Positions 28,976-37,032 of a DNA stretch of 64,000 nucleotides are shown here, piece after piece (position 1 is the stretch's first letter; every line of letters starts with the position of its first letter). The stretch lies in the NCBI RefSeq assembly GCF_001428335.1, contig NZ_LMSG01000017.1, forward strand, positions 189,350 through 253,349, given 5' to 3'. The DNA comes from Arthrobacter sp. Soil762 (GTDB lineage: Bacteria > Actinomycetota > Actinomycetes > Actinomycetales > Micrococcaceae). Under the pieces are notes generated by a model. That model saw only the letters and a list, made by a program, of their open reading frames with translations. It did no database searches and was not told the origin of the DNA. Both the position numbers and the translations under genes were made by a program.

Positions 28976-29785
28976 TCAGCTAAGGAAGTGGAACCTTACC
29001 TGCGCGCTGATCCAGACGGCCCGCGACATTTCCAGGATCTGATTGTCTGTGGTTCGTGAAACGGACAAGACCACAAAGAGTGGTGCATCAACATAGGTGT
29101 TCAAGAGCAGGGCCTCGCCAACGCAGGCCAGCCCGACTTCCAGGAAGCTCTCCGTCTTAGGTGCATCAATGCCGCAGACCTCACTGAGCGTCTGGGACAG
29201 CGAACCGTTGATCAGAGGCTGATTTCCAATGCCGGGGGCGTGATCTGCGGACACCCACGAATCGGTGATCCCGATCGCTCTGCCATCCACCACGTGCAGC
29301 CTCCGCAAATGAACGGTTCGGCCTGGACGTTCGGCCTCCTCCACTTCGCGCAGCAACACATGCGGCGCCGGGTCATCGGATGCCGGTTCGATCTCCTCTG
29401 AACGCGCATCAAAACCGGCCTCAGCGAATCGCGCACGCCAGTGAGTCGTCAGTTGAAGGTCATGCTGGATCGGGATGGCACGTTGCGCCACAAACGTCCC
29501 GGTGCCCTGCCTGCGGTCCACGAAACCCTGTGCTGCCAGGTCCGCAAGCGCCTGGCGAACAGTGATCCGGCTGACGCCATACGAGCTCGCCAGCTCATTC
29601 TCAGTGGGCATGCGGCCACCAGGCTCGAGCTCACCCTCCTCGATCCTGCGCCTGACATCGCGCAGGACCTGGGCCCACGCCGGTAAAGGCGACTTTCGTT
29701 CAACTGTTGATACTTCAGCCACTGGAATTCGCTTTCCATCAGACAGACAACAGGATGTACTGGGTGTACGTCGCACTGAGGACAC
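28976..29785 (-). CDS. GntR/UTRA-family transcriptional regulator
   Basis: A 269-residue regulator. The winged helix lies at about residues 35-105 (RMPTENELASSYGVSRITVR and GFVDRRQGTGTFVA) and a UTRA effector-binding domain fills the rest (HLRRLHVVDGRAIGITDSWV). UTRA domains sense small metabolites, often sugars or sugar phosphates. The GTG at 29785 has GAGGGA upstream, but later starts are possible since conservation with the paralog at 45257-46057 begins at SPLPAWAQV. A perfect inverted repeat (29813-29837) just upstream is a likely binding site, so it probably autoregulates. Confidence 0.88.
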   Translation of the reverse strand: MSSVRRTPSTSCCLSDGKRIPVAEVSTVERKSPLPAWAQVLRDVRRRIEEGELEPGGRMPTENELASSYGVSRITVRQALADLAAQGFVDRRQGTGTFVAQRAIPIQHDLQLTTHWRARFAEAGFDARSEEIEPASDDPAPHVLLREVEEAERPGRTVHLRRLHVVDGRAIGITDSWVSADHAPGIGNQPLINGSLSQTLSEVCGIDAPKTESFLEVGLACVGEALLLNTYVDAPLFVVLSVSRTTDNQILEMSRAVWISAQVRFHFLS

Positions 29786-29812
29786 ATGCGGGCGGCATCC
29801 CTCTTGTTGTCA

Positions 29813-29837
29813 TATTGTTAGATCCTTTATAACAATA
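29813..29837. promoter_or_regulatory. Inverted repeat, candidate GntR operator (site 1)
   Basis: TATTGTTA and TAACAATA are perfect inverted copies with nine bases between them, overlapping the end of the upstream PfkB gene and lying 28 bases before the GntR start. The pattern ATTG-N15-CAAT recurs at 63883-63905 (17 of 23 positions identical) and, with one end changed, at 46092-46114. Confidence 0.65.
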
Positions 29838-30765
29838 GCAGCCGCAGGTCCTTCGTGTTCGCGGCAGCCGACCGCTGCCGCACCAGGCTGCGCTGTTCCG
29901 GGCCGGTTGAGGGAAGGCTGAATTGTCCTATGACGAGGCTCGCGACGGCTGCAGCCGTCCGTGCTGCAGCAGCGGGATCTCCCTTGGATGCGAGTAATCC
30001 GACGAGGGCCGCGCCGCTGTAGGAGTTGCCACCGCCAGTGGGATCGATCACCGACGTCGGAACGGGAGCAAAGGCCAAGGTCTCACCGCTTCGAATAAGC
30101 AGAGAGCCGTGCTCACCTAGCCGCAGGAAGACCAGGGGTGCTGCTTCCCGCAACCGTTCCACTGCCTCGGACAGCGAATCCGTGCCCAGCAGGGCACGTG
30201 CCTCTGTCCTGTTGATCGAAAAGACATCCACCATTTGCAGAATGCTGCGGACGGAATCCCACTGTTCCGGAGTGCACGCCGCGGCCGAGATCTCCCAAAG
30301 GAGGGTCACGTTGTGCGTCGAGCGGTAGTTGCCCACCGCCCGCCAGTACTCCGGATCCGCGTCGTGGAACAGATAGACTCCTTCCAATCCGGCCCACGAT
30401 TCGGGAATATCAGCGGGCATGGGCGTCAATGCCTCAAAATGGGCATCTCCGTGCTGCGGGGTTTCGATGCGTTCGCCGTCTTCGAAGTACCGCAGTGTGG
30501 AGCGGGGGCTTGGTCCTTGAACGCCGGCAAGCCCCTCCACCGATATCCCGCGATCAACGAATTCCGCGGCGATCTGGCTGCGATCCGCCAAGCCCACTTT
30601 TGCAACAATTCCAACCTCTCCATCGCTCGCCGCCAGGGCTGCACCGAGTGCGGCATAGGCGCCGGCTCCGCCCAGATGTCCCGGATCCTCTCGACCGTCG
30701 GCATGGACGATGTCATCGATGATCACGTGCGAGAGGATGGCGTACTTCACGTGGCTGCTGCTCAT
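29827..30765 (-). CDS. PfkB-family protein, MAK32-like (catalytic Asp replaced)
   Basis: A 312-residue ribokinase-fold protein. The N-terminal sugar-binding part reads HVIIDDIVHADGREDPGHLG then GAGAYAALGAAL. The C-terminal signature, normally DTTGAGD, is DPTGGGNS, so the catalytic Asp is Asn. This form is typical of MAK32-like PfkB proteins, whose reaction is unknown. The paralog at 49400-50353 has DPTGAGN. The ATG at 30765 overlaps the adenine deaminase stop (ATGA), making it the third gene of the hydrolase-deaminase operon. It may phosphorylate a ribose derivative by another mechanism, or be a non-kinase. Confidence 0.8.
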   Translation of the reverse strand: MSSSHVKYAILSHVIIDDIVHADGREDPGHLGGAGAYAALGAALAASDGEVGIVAKVGLADRSQIAAEFVDRGISVEGLAGVQGPSPRSTLRYFEDGERIETPQHGDAHFEALTPMPADIPESWAGLEGVYLFHDADPEYWRAVGNYRSTHNVTLLWEISAAACTPEQWDSVRSILQMVDVFSINRTEARALLGTDSLSEAVERLREAAPLVFLRLGEHGSLLIRSGETLAFAPVPTSVIDPTGGGNSYSGAALVGLLASKGDPAAAARTAAAVASLVIGQFSLPSTGPEQRSLVRQRSAAANTKDLRLLLL

Positions 30766-31775
30766 GCTGCGCCTTCCCACTGGTCAATGAGTTCGAGCAG
30801 CGCCTGCTTACGGTCCGTTGGAGCGAACGCGGCCCTGATGGAATTCCTGGCCAGTTGGGCTGCCGTGGCGTCATCGAGTCCGAGGGCAGAGTCCACTGCG
30901 ACGAAGTTGTCGCCTACGTAGCCTCCAAAGTAGGCCGGATCGTCGGAATTGACAGTTACGATCAGTCCCTCGTCAAGCATCGCCAGCAGGCCATGGTCGG
31001 CAAGATCCTGTACGCAGCCGAGGCGGACGTTGGACAGTGGGCAAACGGTCAACGGAACAGCGTCCCGAACCAGCCGGCGGACGAGTTCGGGGTCCTCCAT
31101 GGCGCGAATTCCGTGGTCAATCCTGTCGACTTTCAGTGCGTCCAGGGCCCCGTTAATGTACGACGGCGGGCCCTCCTCGCCTGCGTGGGCAACGGCCCTG
31201 AGGCCGAGCGCCCGCGCTTCGGCAAAGATGGGCGCAAAGGGCCCCGGAGGGAAGCCCACTTCGGCCGAATCGAGCCCTACGGCAACGAACCGCTCGGGCC
31301 GCTCTTTGGCCTTTGACCAGACGTCTTGCGCGGTTTCCAGGGGCTCGTCCCGGAGGAATGAGAGAATGAGGCCGCCGGAAATTCCGTGCTCCGTCCAGGC
31401 TTCGCCGATCGCTTGGTGGAGACCTTCCACGACCTCGTCGAAGTCCACTCCCCTGGATACGTGGGCCTGGGGATCGAAGAACATCTCGACGTGGCGGACG
31501 CCCTGTTCCTTGGCTTTCGCGAAATAGCTGCGCGCAAGGTCTGCGAAGTCCTCGCGGGTTCTCAGGACAGCCATGCACTCGTAGTACAGATTCAGGAATG
31601 ACTGCAGATTCTCGAAGGCGTATTGCTGGCTGAGGTCCGATTCATCCCGGTAAGGCAGCTCGACGCCATTCCGCCTGGCCAGTTTGAAGACAAGCTCCGG
31701 CTCCAAGGTGCCCTCGATGTGAAGATGTAGTTCTGCTTTGGGCAGTTGAATCAGGCGGCTCTTTGTGACGCTCAT
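30762..31775 (-). CDS. Adenine deaminase (adenosine-deaminase superfamily, type 2)
   Basis: A 337-residue zinc TIM-barrel enzyme. Metal-binding HxH is at residues 17-19 (LHLHIEGT); HAGEEGPPSYI, RIDHGI, TVCPLSNVRL and TVNSDDPAYFGGY carry the catalytic Glu, His and Asp. FFDPQAHVSRGV, GLILSFLRDE and VGLDSAEVGFPPG are features of the bacterial/fungal adenine deaminase branch rather than of adenosine deaminase. It would convert adenine to hypoxanthine and ammonia. It overlaps the nucleoside hydrolase stop by ATGA and follows it in the operon, so hydrolase-released adenine is the natural substrate. A broken relative lies at 1498-1662. Confidence 0.88.
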   Translation of the reverse strand: MSVTKSRLIQLPKAELHLHIEGTLEPELVFKLARRNGVELPYRDESDLSQQYAFENLQSFLNLYYECMAVLRTREDFADLARSYFAKAKEQGVRHVEMFFDPQAHVSRGVDFDEVVEGLHQAIGEAWTEHGISGGLILSFLRDEPLETAQDVWSKAKERPERFVAVGLDSAEVGFPPGPFAPIFAEARALGLRAVAHAGEEGPPSYINGALDALKVDRIDHGIRAMEDPELVRRLVRDAVPLTVCPLSNVRLGCVQDLADHGLLAMLDEGLIVTVNSDDPAYFGGYVGDNFVAVDSALGLDDATAAQLARNSIRAAFAPTDRKQALLELIDQWEGAA

Positions 31776-32719
31776 GCGGTGAGCCCGTCAACGAGGAAGT
31801 CAAGGAAACGTCCAAAGTCAGCATCGGCTGCCGCCCGGATGCGAGGCAGGTCGGTCCAAGCGTGATGGTTGCGGATGTCTGCAACGGTCATTCCGAGGGT
31901 CAATTTCCCTTCGGTCTCCACTCCGCAGTAGATCTCCTCAAACCGGACGATTCCAGGGTCCACAAGATCGGCAATAACCATTGAATCGATCAGTGCGCAG
32001 TAGGACTGGTACTCCCGGTCCCGAACAAACTTCACTATGTCTGCCGCCAAGCGGGCCTCGGGTTTGTCGCTGCTCCGCAGCCTTCCCAGCCGTTCGTCGC
32101 TGAGGTTGATGTCGATGTGCGTGGCGACGTCCAAGCCGATGCAGCGCAGTGGGAACCCTGCCCGGAAGACAATGTCCGCGGCTTCTGGATCCACGTAGAC
32201 GTTCCATTCGCTGGCCGGGTTGTCACCTGTTGCCTGAGTGAACGCGTATTTGGTGAATCCGAAGGAGCCGCCCAGAAAGACCAATTCGCTGACCTTGGAC
32301 GGCAGCTCCGGATCCAGTTCAAGGGCAAGTGCCAAGTTGGTCAGTGGGCCAGTGAACGCCAGGGAGATGTCTCCGGCGTGCTCGTTGACGGTGCTGACAA
32401 TGACCTCTGCGGCGGTGCGGGCATCGAGGGGAAGATTCGGTTGGGGGAGCCCGGTATTGCCCAGTCCGTCGTCTCCGTGCGAGAAGGGATCGCGCGGGTA
32501 GTCGCGCACCAGTGGTTTGAGTGGCCCCTGAGCCACGGGAATGTCCACTTTGCCCATGAACTCAAGGATTTTTCGGGCGTTGATGGAAGTGTGGTCGGCA
32601 GTCATGTTGCCGGACACGGTCGTGACGGCGCGAACGTCAAGGTTCGGGTGCTTCAACGCGAGGATGATGGCCAGGGCATCGTCGATGCCCGGATCGCAGT
32701 CGATCAGAATGTTCTTCAT
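31772..32719 (-). CDS. Nucleoside hydrolase (IUNH family)
   Basis: A 315-residue calcium-dependent N-ribohydrolase that splits nucleosides into base and ribose. The metal site DCDPGIDD occupies residues 7-14, with His82 in SHGDDGLGN and the substrate loop SEWNVYVDPEA at 170-180. The late motif normally reads HD (His as leaving-group acid, Asp as calcium ligand); here it is ID at 244-245, so the Asp is kept but the His is Ile. This suggests a base preference or mechanism different from inosine-type enzymes. It is the first gene of a four-base-overlap operon with adenine deaminase and a MAK32-like protein, divergent from ribokinase. Confidence 0.9.
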   Translation of the reverse strand: MKNILIDCDPGIDDALAIILALKHPNLDVRAVTTVSGNMTADHTSINARKILEFMGKVDIPVAQGPLKPLVRDYPRDPFSHGDDGLGNTGLPQPNLPLDARTAAEVIVSTVNEHAGDISLAFTGPLTNLALALELDPELPSKVSELVFLGGSFGFTKYAFTQATGDNPASEWNVYVDPEAADIVFRAGFPLRCIGLDVATHIDINLSDERLGRLRSSDKPEARLAADIVKFVRDREYQSYCALIDSMVIADLVDPGIVRFEEIYCGVETEGKLTLGMTVADIRNHHAWTDLPRIRAAADADFGRFLDFLVDGLTA

Positions 32720-32771
32720 CGTGACTCCGTTCTCTAGAATTGTACGTTGTTATAACTTTATAATGACTTGC
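32720..32771. promoter_or_regulatory. Divergent promoter, nucleoside hydrolase and ribokinase
   Basis: Only 52 bases separate the two starts. The AT-rich centre TTGTTATAACTTTATAAT (32748-32764 region) contains the TTGTTAT half of the operator at 29813-29837 and the internal repeat TTATAACTTTATAA. One bound regulator would control both directions. The match to the other operators is weaker (about 13 of 23). Confidence 0.5.
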
Positions 32772-33713
32772 ATGAGTGAACAAGAGCGTGACTTGGAATT
32801 TCCAGCCGTCCGGACGGGCAATGTTGTCGTGGTGGGGAGCCTGAACGAGGACTTGGTCATATCTGCCGTCCAAGCACCAGGCCCTGGCGAGACTCTGATG
32901 GCCCGCGGCCACAGCAAGGGGCTCGGCGGCAAGGGGGCCAACCAGGCTGTCGCCGCGCGCCGAATGGGTGCTGCCGTTCAGATGATGGGCACCGTAGGCG
33001 GAGATCCAGTGGCTGCACGTTTCTATGACTGCCTGTCAGCGGAGGGCGTCGGAACTGCGCTGCTGCGGCAGGCCCACAACGAATCCACTGGATTGGCAGT
33101 CATCGTTGTAGAAGCGTCCGGCGAGAACCGGATTCTGGTGAGTCCCGGCGCGAACCGCGCCACGATCACGTCGGGGGAGGCCGCGGAAGAGATCGCTAAG
33201 GCAGATGTGGTCCTTGCCCAGCTGGAAGTTCCGACGGAGGCAGTTCTTCAGGCCTTCGGAGCAGCCCAGGGCGTCCGTATTCTGAACGCGGCACCAGCCG
33301 GTCCGCTTTCCGCGGAACTGTTATCCGCCGTCGACGTCTTGATTGTCAACGAAAGCGAGCTCGCAGCCATTGTAGGTGCCGACGCTGAAGCCAAAAGCCT
33401 TCCGGAGGTCACCGCCCAAGCCATCCGTCTGACAACGTCGGCCACCATTGTTGTCACTCGAGGTGCCGCTGGATGTGCCATCTTGACGCCCGGCGAAGCG
33501 CCCATATCAGTCAAAGCGCCGCGTGTGGATCCAGTCGACACCACCGGCGCTGGTGACTGCTTTTGCGGGACCGTTGCAGCGGGACTGGCCATGGGGCAGT
33601 CACTCGTGGAAGCGGTGGCCCTCGGGGTAAGGGCTGCTTCGATGTCGACTACTAGAGCCGGTGCCATCGCTTCCCTGCCGTACCTTTCCGAACTCCAGCC
33701 TGCCGTTCGTTAA
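32772..33713 (+). CDS. rbsK: Ribokinase
   Basis: A 313-residue PfkB kinase with the ribokinase signatures GLGGKGANQAVAA near residue 50 and DTTGAGDCFCGT near residue 265, catalytic Asp intact. It phosphorylates D-ribose to ribose 5-phosphate for the pentose phosphate pathway. The natural source of ribose here is the divergent nucleoside hydrolase, 52 bases away. ATG 32772 or ATG 32763 could be the start; neither has a clear ribosome site, so the message may be nearly leaderless. A strong terminator follows. Confidence 0.92.
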   Translation: MSEQERDLEFPAVRTGNVVVVGSLNEDLVISAVQAPGPGETLMARGHSKGLGGKGANQAVAARRMGAAVQMMGTVGGDPVAARFYDCLSAEGVGTALLRQAHNESTGLAVIVVEASGENRILVSPGANRATITSGEAAEEIAKADVVLAQLEVPTEAVLQAFGAAQGVRILNAAPAGPLSAELLSAVDVLIVNESELAAIVGADAEAKSLPEVTAQAIRLTTSATIVVTRGAAGCAILTPGEAPISVKAPRVDPVDTTGAGDCFCGTVAAGLAMGQSLVEAVALGVRAASMSTTRAGAIASLPYLSELQPAVR

Positions 33714-33767
33714 GCCGTCCTTTGACGCATTCTTTTGCGGATTCCCGGAACAACCGGAAAACAGTGA

Positions 33768-33804
33768 AGCGGGGGCTCCAGGCCATCAGCCTGGAGCCCC
33801 CGCT
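33768..33804. terminator. Bidirectional terminator between convergent genes
   Basis: A perfect 16-bp GC-rich stem, arms AGCGGGGGCTCCAGGC and GCCTGGAGCCCCCGCT, with loop CATCA. It lies 55 bases after the ribokinase stop and 15 bases after the end of the convergent SIS gene, so it can serve both. Confidence 0.88.
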
Positions 33805-33818
33805 TTGGTATGGTTCCG

Positions 33819-34781
33819 TTATTCGGACAGCTTGATGTGGCTGGCATCCATATTGACGGCGCCACCGCGGAACGGCGGGCGTCCCCAGGCGAGGGCGGCA
33901 TGGTAGGCCACAAAGGCACCGAACGACGCCGCTGCTATGTCCCGGCTGATGGATGAAACGGCGCCCGACGATGGGGCAAGGCTGCTGAAGTCAATAAGGA
34001 CGACGTTCTGTCCGTTGGCAGCCAGCGCCACTTCAAGTCGCTCGTGCCGGGCCTTTCCAACGCCGCCCAGAAGCTGGATCGTCAGCTGCTCCTGGGGTCC
34101 AATGAAGTAGTCAACGTGGCCGCTTTCCTCAAGCGGAACAACCCTTGCAACTACTCCGGCGGCTTCGATCAGCTTCAGGGTCCAGAAATCTCCGGCACTT
34201 CGGAGGTCCGGCAGGGTCAAGACTGAAATTCCCGCGGGTGCTGTATCGCCAAAGCGTGCGGTCACTGCGGGAATAGCCGACTCAAGCTCCCGGAGGACCT
34301 TGGCGACTTCTCCGGGTCCATTCGAGACATCGGCCCCGCAAACTGCCGCAACACCCAAAGCCAGCATGATGTGCCCTGCGGATGGAACCGCCTCGCTGAC
34401 AGGCAGTGTGGGGACGATTTGGACTGCCTCAGCGGCCGCCGCGATTGGCGAGTCGGGGTTGGACGTGATGGCAATCGTGTTAAGCCCCTGGTCGCGGGCC
34501 TTCCGCAGAGCCTTCACCGTTGCGCCGGAAGTCCCCGAGTGGGAGATGCCAACGATGGTGTCAGCCCGCGCCGGCAATTGGTCTGTCCAGGTGATGTCAC
34601 CCGATGACATGGAACGGTGCCCGAAGTTGTGGGCAACGAGCCCTGACGCCAAAGAGTCGCCAGAGCCGACGAAGACCGCGTTGCCCAGAGGTGCGCTTTG
34701 CTCCAGGGGAGTAACGGACTCTACACGGTCCAATGCCTCCAGCAGGTCGGCCAGGCTTTGTTTTGTCTCGATTCCAGACAC
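33819..34781 (-). CDS. SIS-domain sugar isomerase-like protein (cassette 1)
   Basis: A 320-residue protein with two sugar-isomerase (SIS) folds of the GlmS/AgaS type. Phosphosugar-binding segments are VFVGSGDSLASGLVAHNFGH and IVGISHSGTSGATVKALRKA then TIAITSNPDSPIA. It ends WGRPPFRGGAVNMDASHIKL, shared almost unchanged with the paralog at 61557-62510. The GTG start at 34781 has AAGGAG upstream and directly follows the PfkB stop. It would isomerise the phosphosugar made by the adjacent kinase. The substrate is not known; it is neither a clear glucosamine- nor arabinose-phosphate isomerase. Confidence 0.82.
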   Translation of the reverse strand: MSGIETKQSLADLLEALDRVESVTPLEQSAPLGNAVFVGSGDSLASGLVAHNFGHRSMSSGDITWTDQLPARADTIVGISHSGTSGATVKALRKARDQGLNTIAITSNPDSPIAAAAEAVQIVPTLPVSEAVPSAGHIMLALGVAAVCGADVSNGPGEVAKVLRELESAIPAVTARFGDTAPAGISVLTLPDLRSAGDFWTLKLIEAAGVVARVVPLEESGHVDYFIGPQEQLTIQLLGGVGKARHERLEVALAANGQNVVLIDFSSLAPSSGAVSSISRDIAAASFGAFVAYHAALAWGRPPFRGGAVNMDASHIKLSE

Positions 34782-34783
34782 TG

Positions 34784-35668
34784 TTAGAGCTCCTTTGTAA
34801 TGAGTGTTTCGTAGGGACGGGTTAGTGGTTCGTCCCTGAGTAGGCCGGCATGGCCCCAATCGGAAAGTATGAGTCGGGCCACGCTGGCGCCGAAGGCCGC
34901 TGCTTCGACAAGGCTGGACCCGCCAGCCAGAGCCGCGACAATTGCTGCTGCTGATGCATCGCCGGCACCTATCGTGTCCACCACGCGGACCTCAGGATCC
35001 TGTACGCTCCACGCCCGGTCGCCGTCGACGACAAGCAGTCCATCAACGTCGAGTCGTGCAATGACCGGAACGCCCGTAGCCAGAGAAATCATGACGGCGG
35101 CATCCCCAGGATCCTGGCCTGGTTGTGCGAGCTGGACCCGGCTTGGCAGGAGCACGGTGGCTTGTTCGGCCATCGCGAGCCAGTAGTCGAGGCCATGCCG
35201 CATGACTTCCCGCTGGTCCGGATCCACGCCCACAACACGCGCCCGCTTCGATGACGGCCGGGACATCTGCGGTGAAGATAACAGTAGTCCCTCCAGCCCT
35301 CTGTAGAACTCGTCTGGTGCGGTGCCCGCCGACTCCTCGTGCTCTACCTTCCCGACAACTTCCAGCCCATCCGGGCTCGCGGTTGGCAGGATCCGGCGGC
35401 CTTCTGTGGAGTTGAGGATCCACAACCGGCTTGCATATGGAGTTCGGGCGCAGAATTCCATAGCCACTCCGGCGGAACGGAAGAGGGATTCGAACGTCGG
35501 TTCGTCGTCGGGAAGGGCGGTGTGGAGCCGGACCTGTGTGCCCGCAACTGTGCGTGCGCCCAGTGCGGCAAACAGGCCAGGGCCACCGAGGACGCGGAAA
35601 CGGACTCCCGCGCCCTCCGTGACCAGGTGGTCAACGCTCAGACCACCGGCGATGCCGACCGTCGTCAT
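34784..35668 (-). CDS. PfkB-family carbohydrate kinase (cassette 1)
   Basis: A 294-residue kinase. The N-terminal motif GGLSVDHLVTEGAGVRFRVL then GGPGLFAALGAR replaces the usual GG-G-N-A, and the C-terminal VVDTIGAGDASAAAIV keeps the catalytic Asp. It resembles its paralog at 62512-63402 far more than the other PfkB proteins of the window. ATG overlaps the YjbQ stop (ATGA), and the SIS gene follows at once. The substrate is unknown; a furanose or riboside is likely from the family and the neighbourhood. Confidence 0.85.
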   Translation of the reverse strand: MTTVGIAGGLSVDHLVTEGAGVRFRVLGGPGLFAALGARTVAGTQVRLHTALPDDEPTFESLFRSAGVAMEFCARTPYASRLWILNSTEGRRILPTASPDGLEVVGKVEHEESAGTAPDEFYRGLEGLLLSSPQMSRPSSKRARVVGVDPDQREVMRHGLDYWLAMAEQATVLLPSRVQLAQPGQDPGDAAVMISLATGVPVIARLDVDGLLVVDGDRAWSVQDPEVRVVDTIGAGDASAAAIVAALAGGSSLVEAAAFGASVARLILSDWGHAGLLRDEPLTRPYETLITKEL

Positions 35669-36114
35669 AGTCCAACTGTGCTGACAGAATGGTGGATGGT
35701 CCGATCCCGCGGGCCGTCGAGTTCGAGCAGGTAGATGCCCTGGCTGTGGCCGATCGCGAGCTTGCCGTCAATGACAGGCACGGAAAGCGAGTTGGTCCCG
35801 AAGACAAGCCTGACGTGGGCAGCAGCATCCTGCGGCCCGTCGTGGAGGTGAACGAAGGGGCGATCCACGGGTACTTGGCTTTCGATAAACAGTCGGATAT
35901 CGGCCAAGGTCGTGCCATCCACTCCGCTGTTGAAGATCAACGTGCATGTCGTGTGCGGGATGAAGACATGGAGTTGCCCGTCCTGCATGCCGGCTGGGAT
36001 CTTTTCCCGCAGCGCAGGCGTCAGATCGGTGTAGCCGGTCGGTGCTGCGAAGCCTTCGGCAGGCTTGGTGTTGACAGTGAAGTTTTCCCATGTTCCGGGA
36101 GCTTTGGTGGACAA
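35665..36114 (-). CDS. YjbQ family (UPF0047) protein (cassette 1)
   Basis: A 149-residue single-domain protein. Family motifs are LHVFIPHTTCTLIFNSGVDG, with metal-binding His and conserved Thr/Cys, HLHDGPQDAAAHV with a second His set, and GIYLLELDGPRDRTI at the end. YjbQ proteins form trimers with a metal site; E. coli YjbQ has weak thiamine-phosphate-synthase activity, but the real reaction is unknown. I chose TTG 36114, eight bases after GAAAGGA and aligned with the paralog's start; ATG 36162 would extend into that ribosome site. It follows the ABC permease by 84 bases, probably in the same transcript. Confidence 0.88.
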   Translation of the reverse strand: MSTKAPGTWENFTVNTKPAEGFAAPTGYTDLTPALREKIPAGMQDGQLHVFIPHTTCTLIFNSGVDGTTLADIRLFIESQVPVDRPFVHLHDGPQDAAAHVRLVFGTNSLSVPVIDGKLAIGHSQGIYLLELDGPRDRTIHHSVSTVGL

Positions 36115-36198
36115 GAAAGTATCCTTTCGGGTGAAGAGCACAAAGCGCTCCAGTGGTTGCAATTGTTGGTTTTCCTGCAGTTCGTTCGAGAGGTTGCA

Positions 36199-37032
36199 CT
36201 AGCCCTTCACGGATCCGCTGGCGAGCCCGTCCACCACGTACCGCTGCAGCGCTATGAAGATGGCCAGCACCGGGACGATCAGAATCATGGCGCCAGCCAT
36301 CATGACGCCTAGATCTGTACTGAACGTGCCGTTCATGGACAGGAAGCCCAAGGTGAGAGTCTTCGTACTTGAGTTCTGCAGGAAAGTGGAAGTAATCAGG
36401 AACTCGTTCCAGGCGTTGAGGCCCACAATCACGCCTACCGTAATCAAGCCGGGGCGGACCACGGGGAACAGGATGTGACGGATGAGCTGGAAGGTGTTGA
36501 CGCCGTCGACGAAGGCAGCCTCTTCAAGCTCCGCCGGGACGTTGAGGAAGAATGTTCGCATCATGAACACGCCGAACGGCATGTTGATTGCCGCGAGCAC
36601 CACGCCAACGGCCGGGACGTTGTCCAGCAACCCCAACTGGGCAAACCCCGAGTACAGCGGGAACAGGAACAGCTGGATTGGCACGGTCATGGCCATGGTG
36701 AAATACACCATGATGACAGGCCAACTGCGGACCTTCTTGCCAGCCAGGACATACCCAGCCAGTGAGGACAGGACAAGAACAACAACAACCGTCGTGGCGG
36801 TCAGCACCAGGCTGTTCATGAAGCCCAGCCCGAAATTGCCATAGGACCATGCGTCGATGAAGTTCTGGAAGTTGAACCCGGTGGGCAAGGAGAGTGGATC
36901 CTCGGTGACGTCAGCGCTGTTCTTGACGCTGTTGATGGCGACCAGTGCGAGGGGCAAGATGGCGATCAGGGCGAAGATAACGAGGACGACGTGTCCGGAG
37001 ATGGCGTTGAATTTGCGCGAGCTGGTGTTCAT
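36199..37032 (-). CDS. ABC sugar transporter permease (MalG-type)
   Basis: A 277-residue inner-membrane protein with six hydrophobic segments. The EAA loop reads ELEEAAFVDGVNTFQLIRHI followed by LFPVVRPG. It pairs with the MalF-type permease upstream (four-base overlap) and the binding protein. The start ATG 37032 has AAGGGA nine bases upstream; the frame continuing further upstream is the shadow of the other permease. No ATP-binding subunit gene follows; YjbQ-PfkB-SIS genes do, suggesting the imported substrate feeds that cassette. Confidence 0.93.
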   Translation of the reverse strand: MNTSSRKFNAISGHVVLVIFALIAILPLALVAINSVKNSADVTEDPLSLPTGFNFQNFIDAWSYGNFGLGFMNSLVLTATTVVVVLVLSSLAGYVLAGKKVRSWPVIMVYFTMAMTVPIQLFLFPLYSGFAQLGLLDNVPAVGVVLAAINMPFGVFMMRTFFLNVPAELEEAAFVDGVNTFQLIRHILFPVVRPGLITVGVIVGLNAWNEFLITSTFLQNSSTKTLTLGFLSMNGTFSTDLGVMMAGAMILIVPVLAIFIALQRYVVDGLASGSVKG

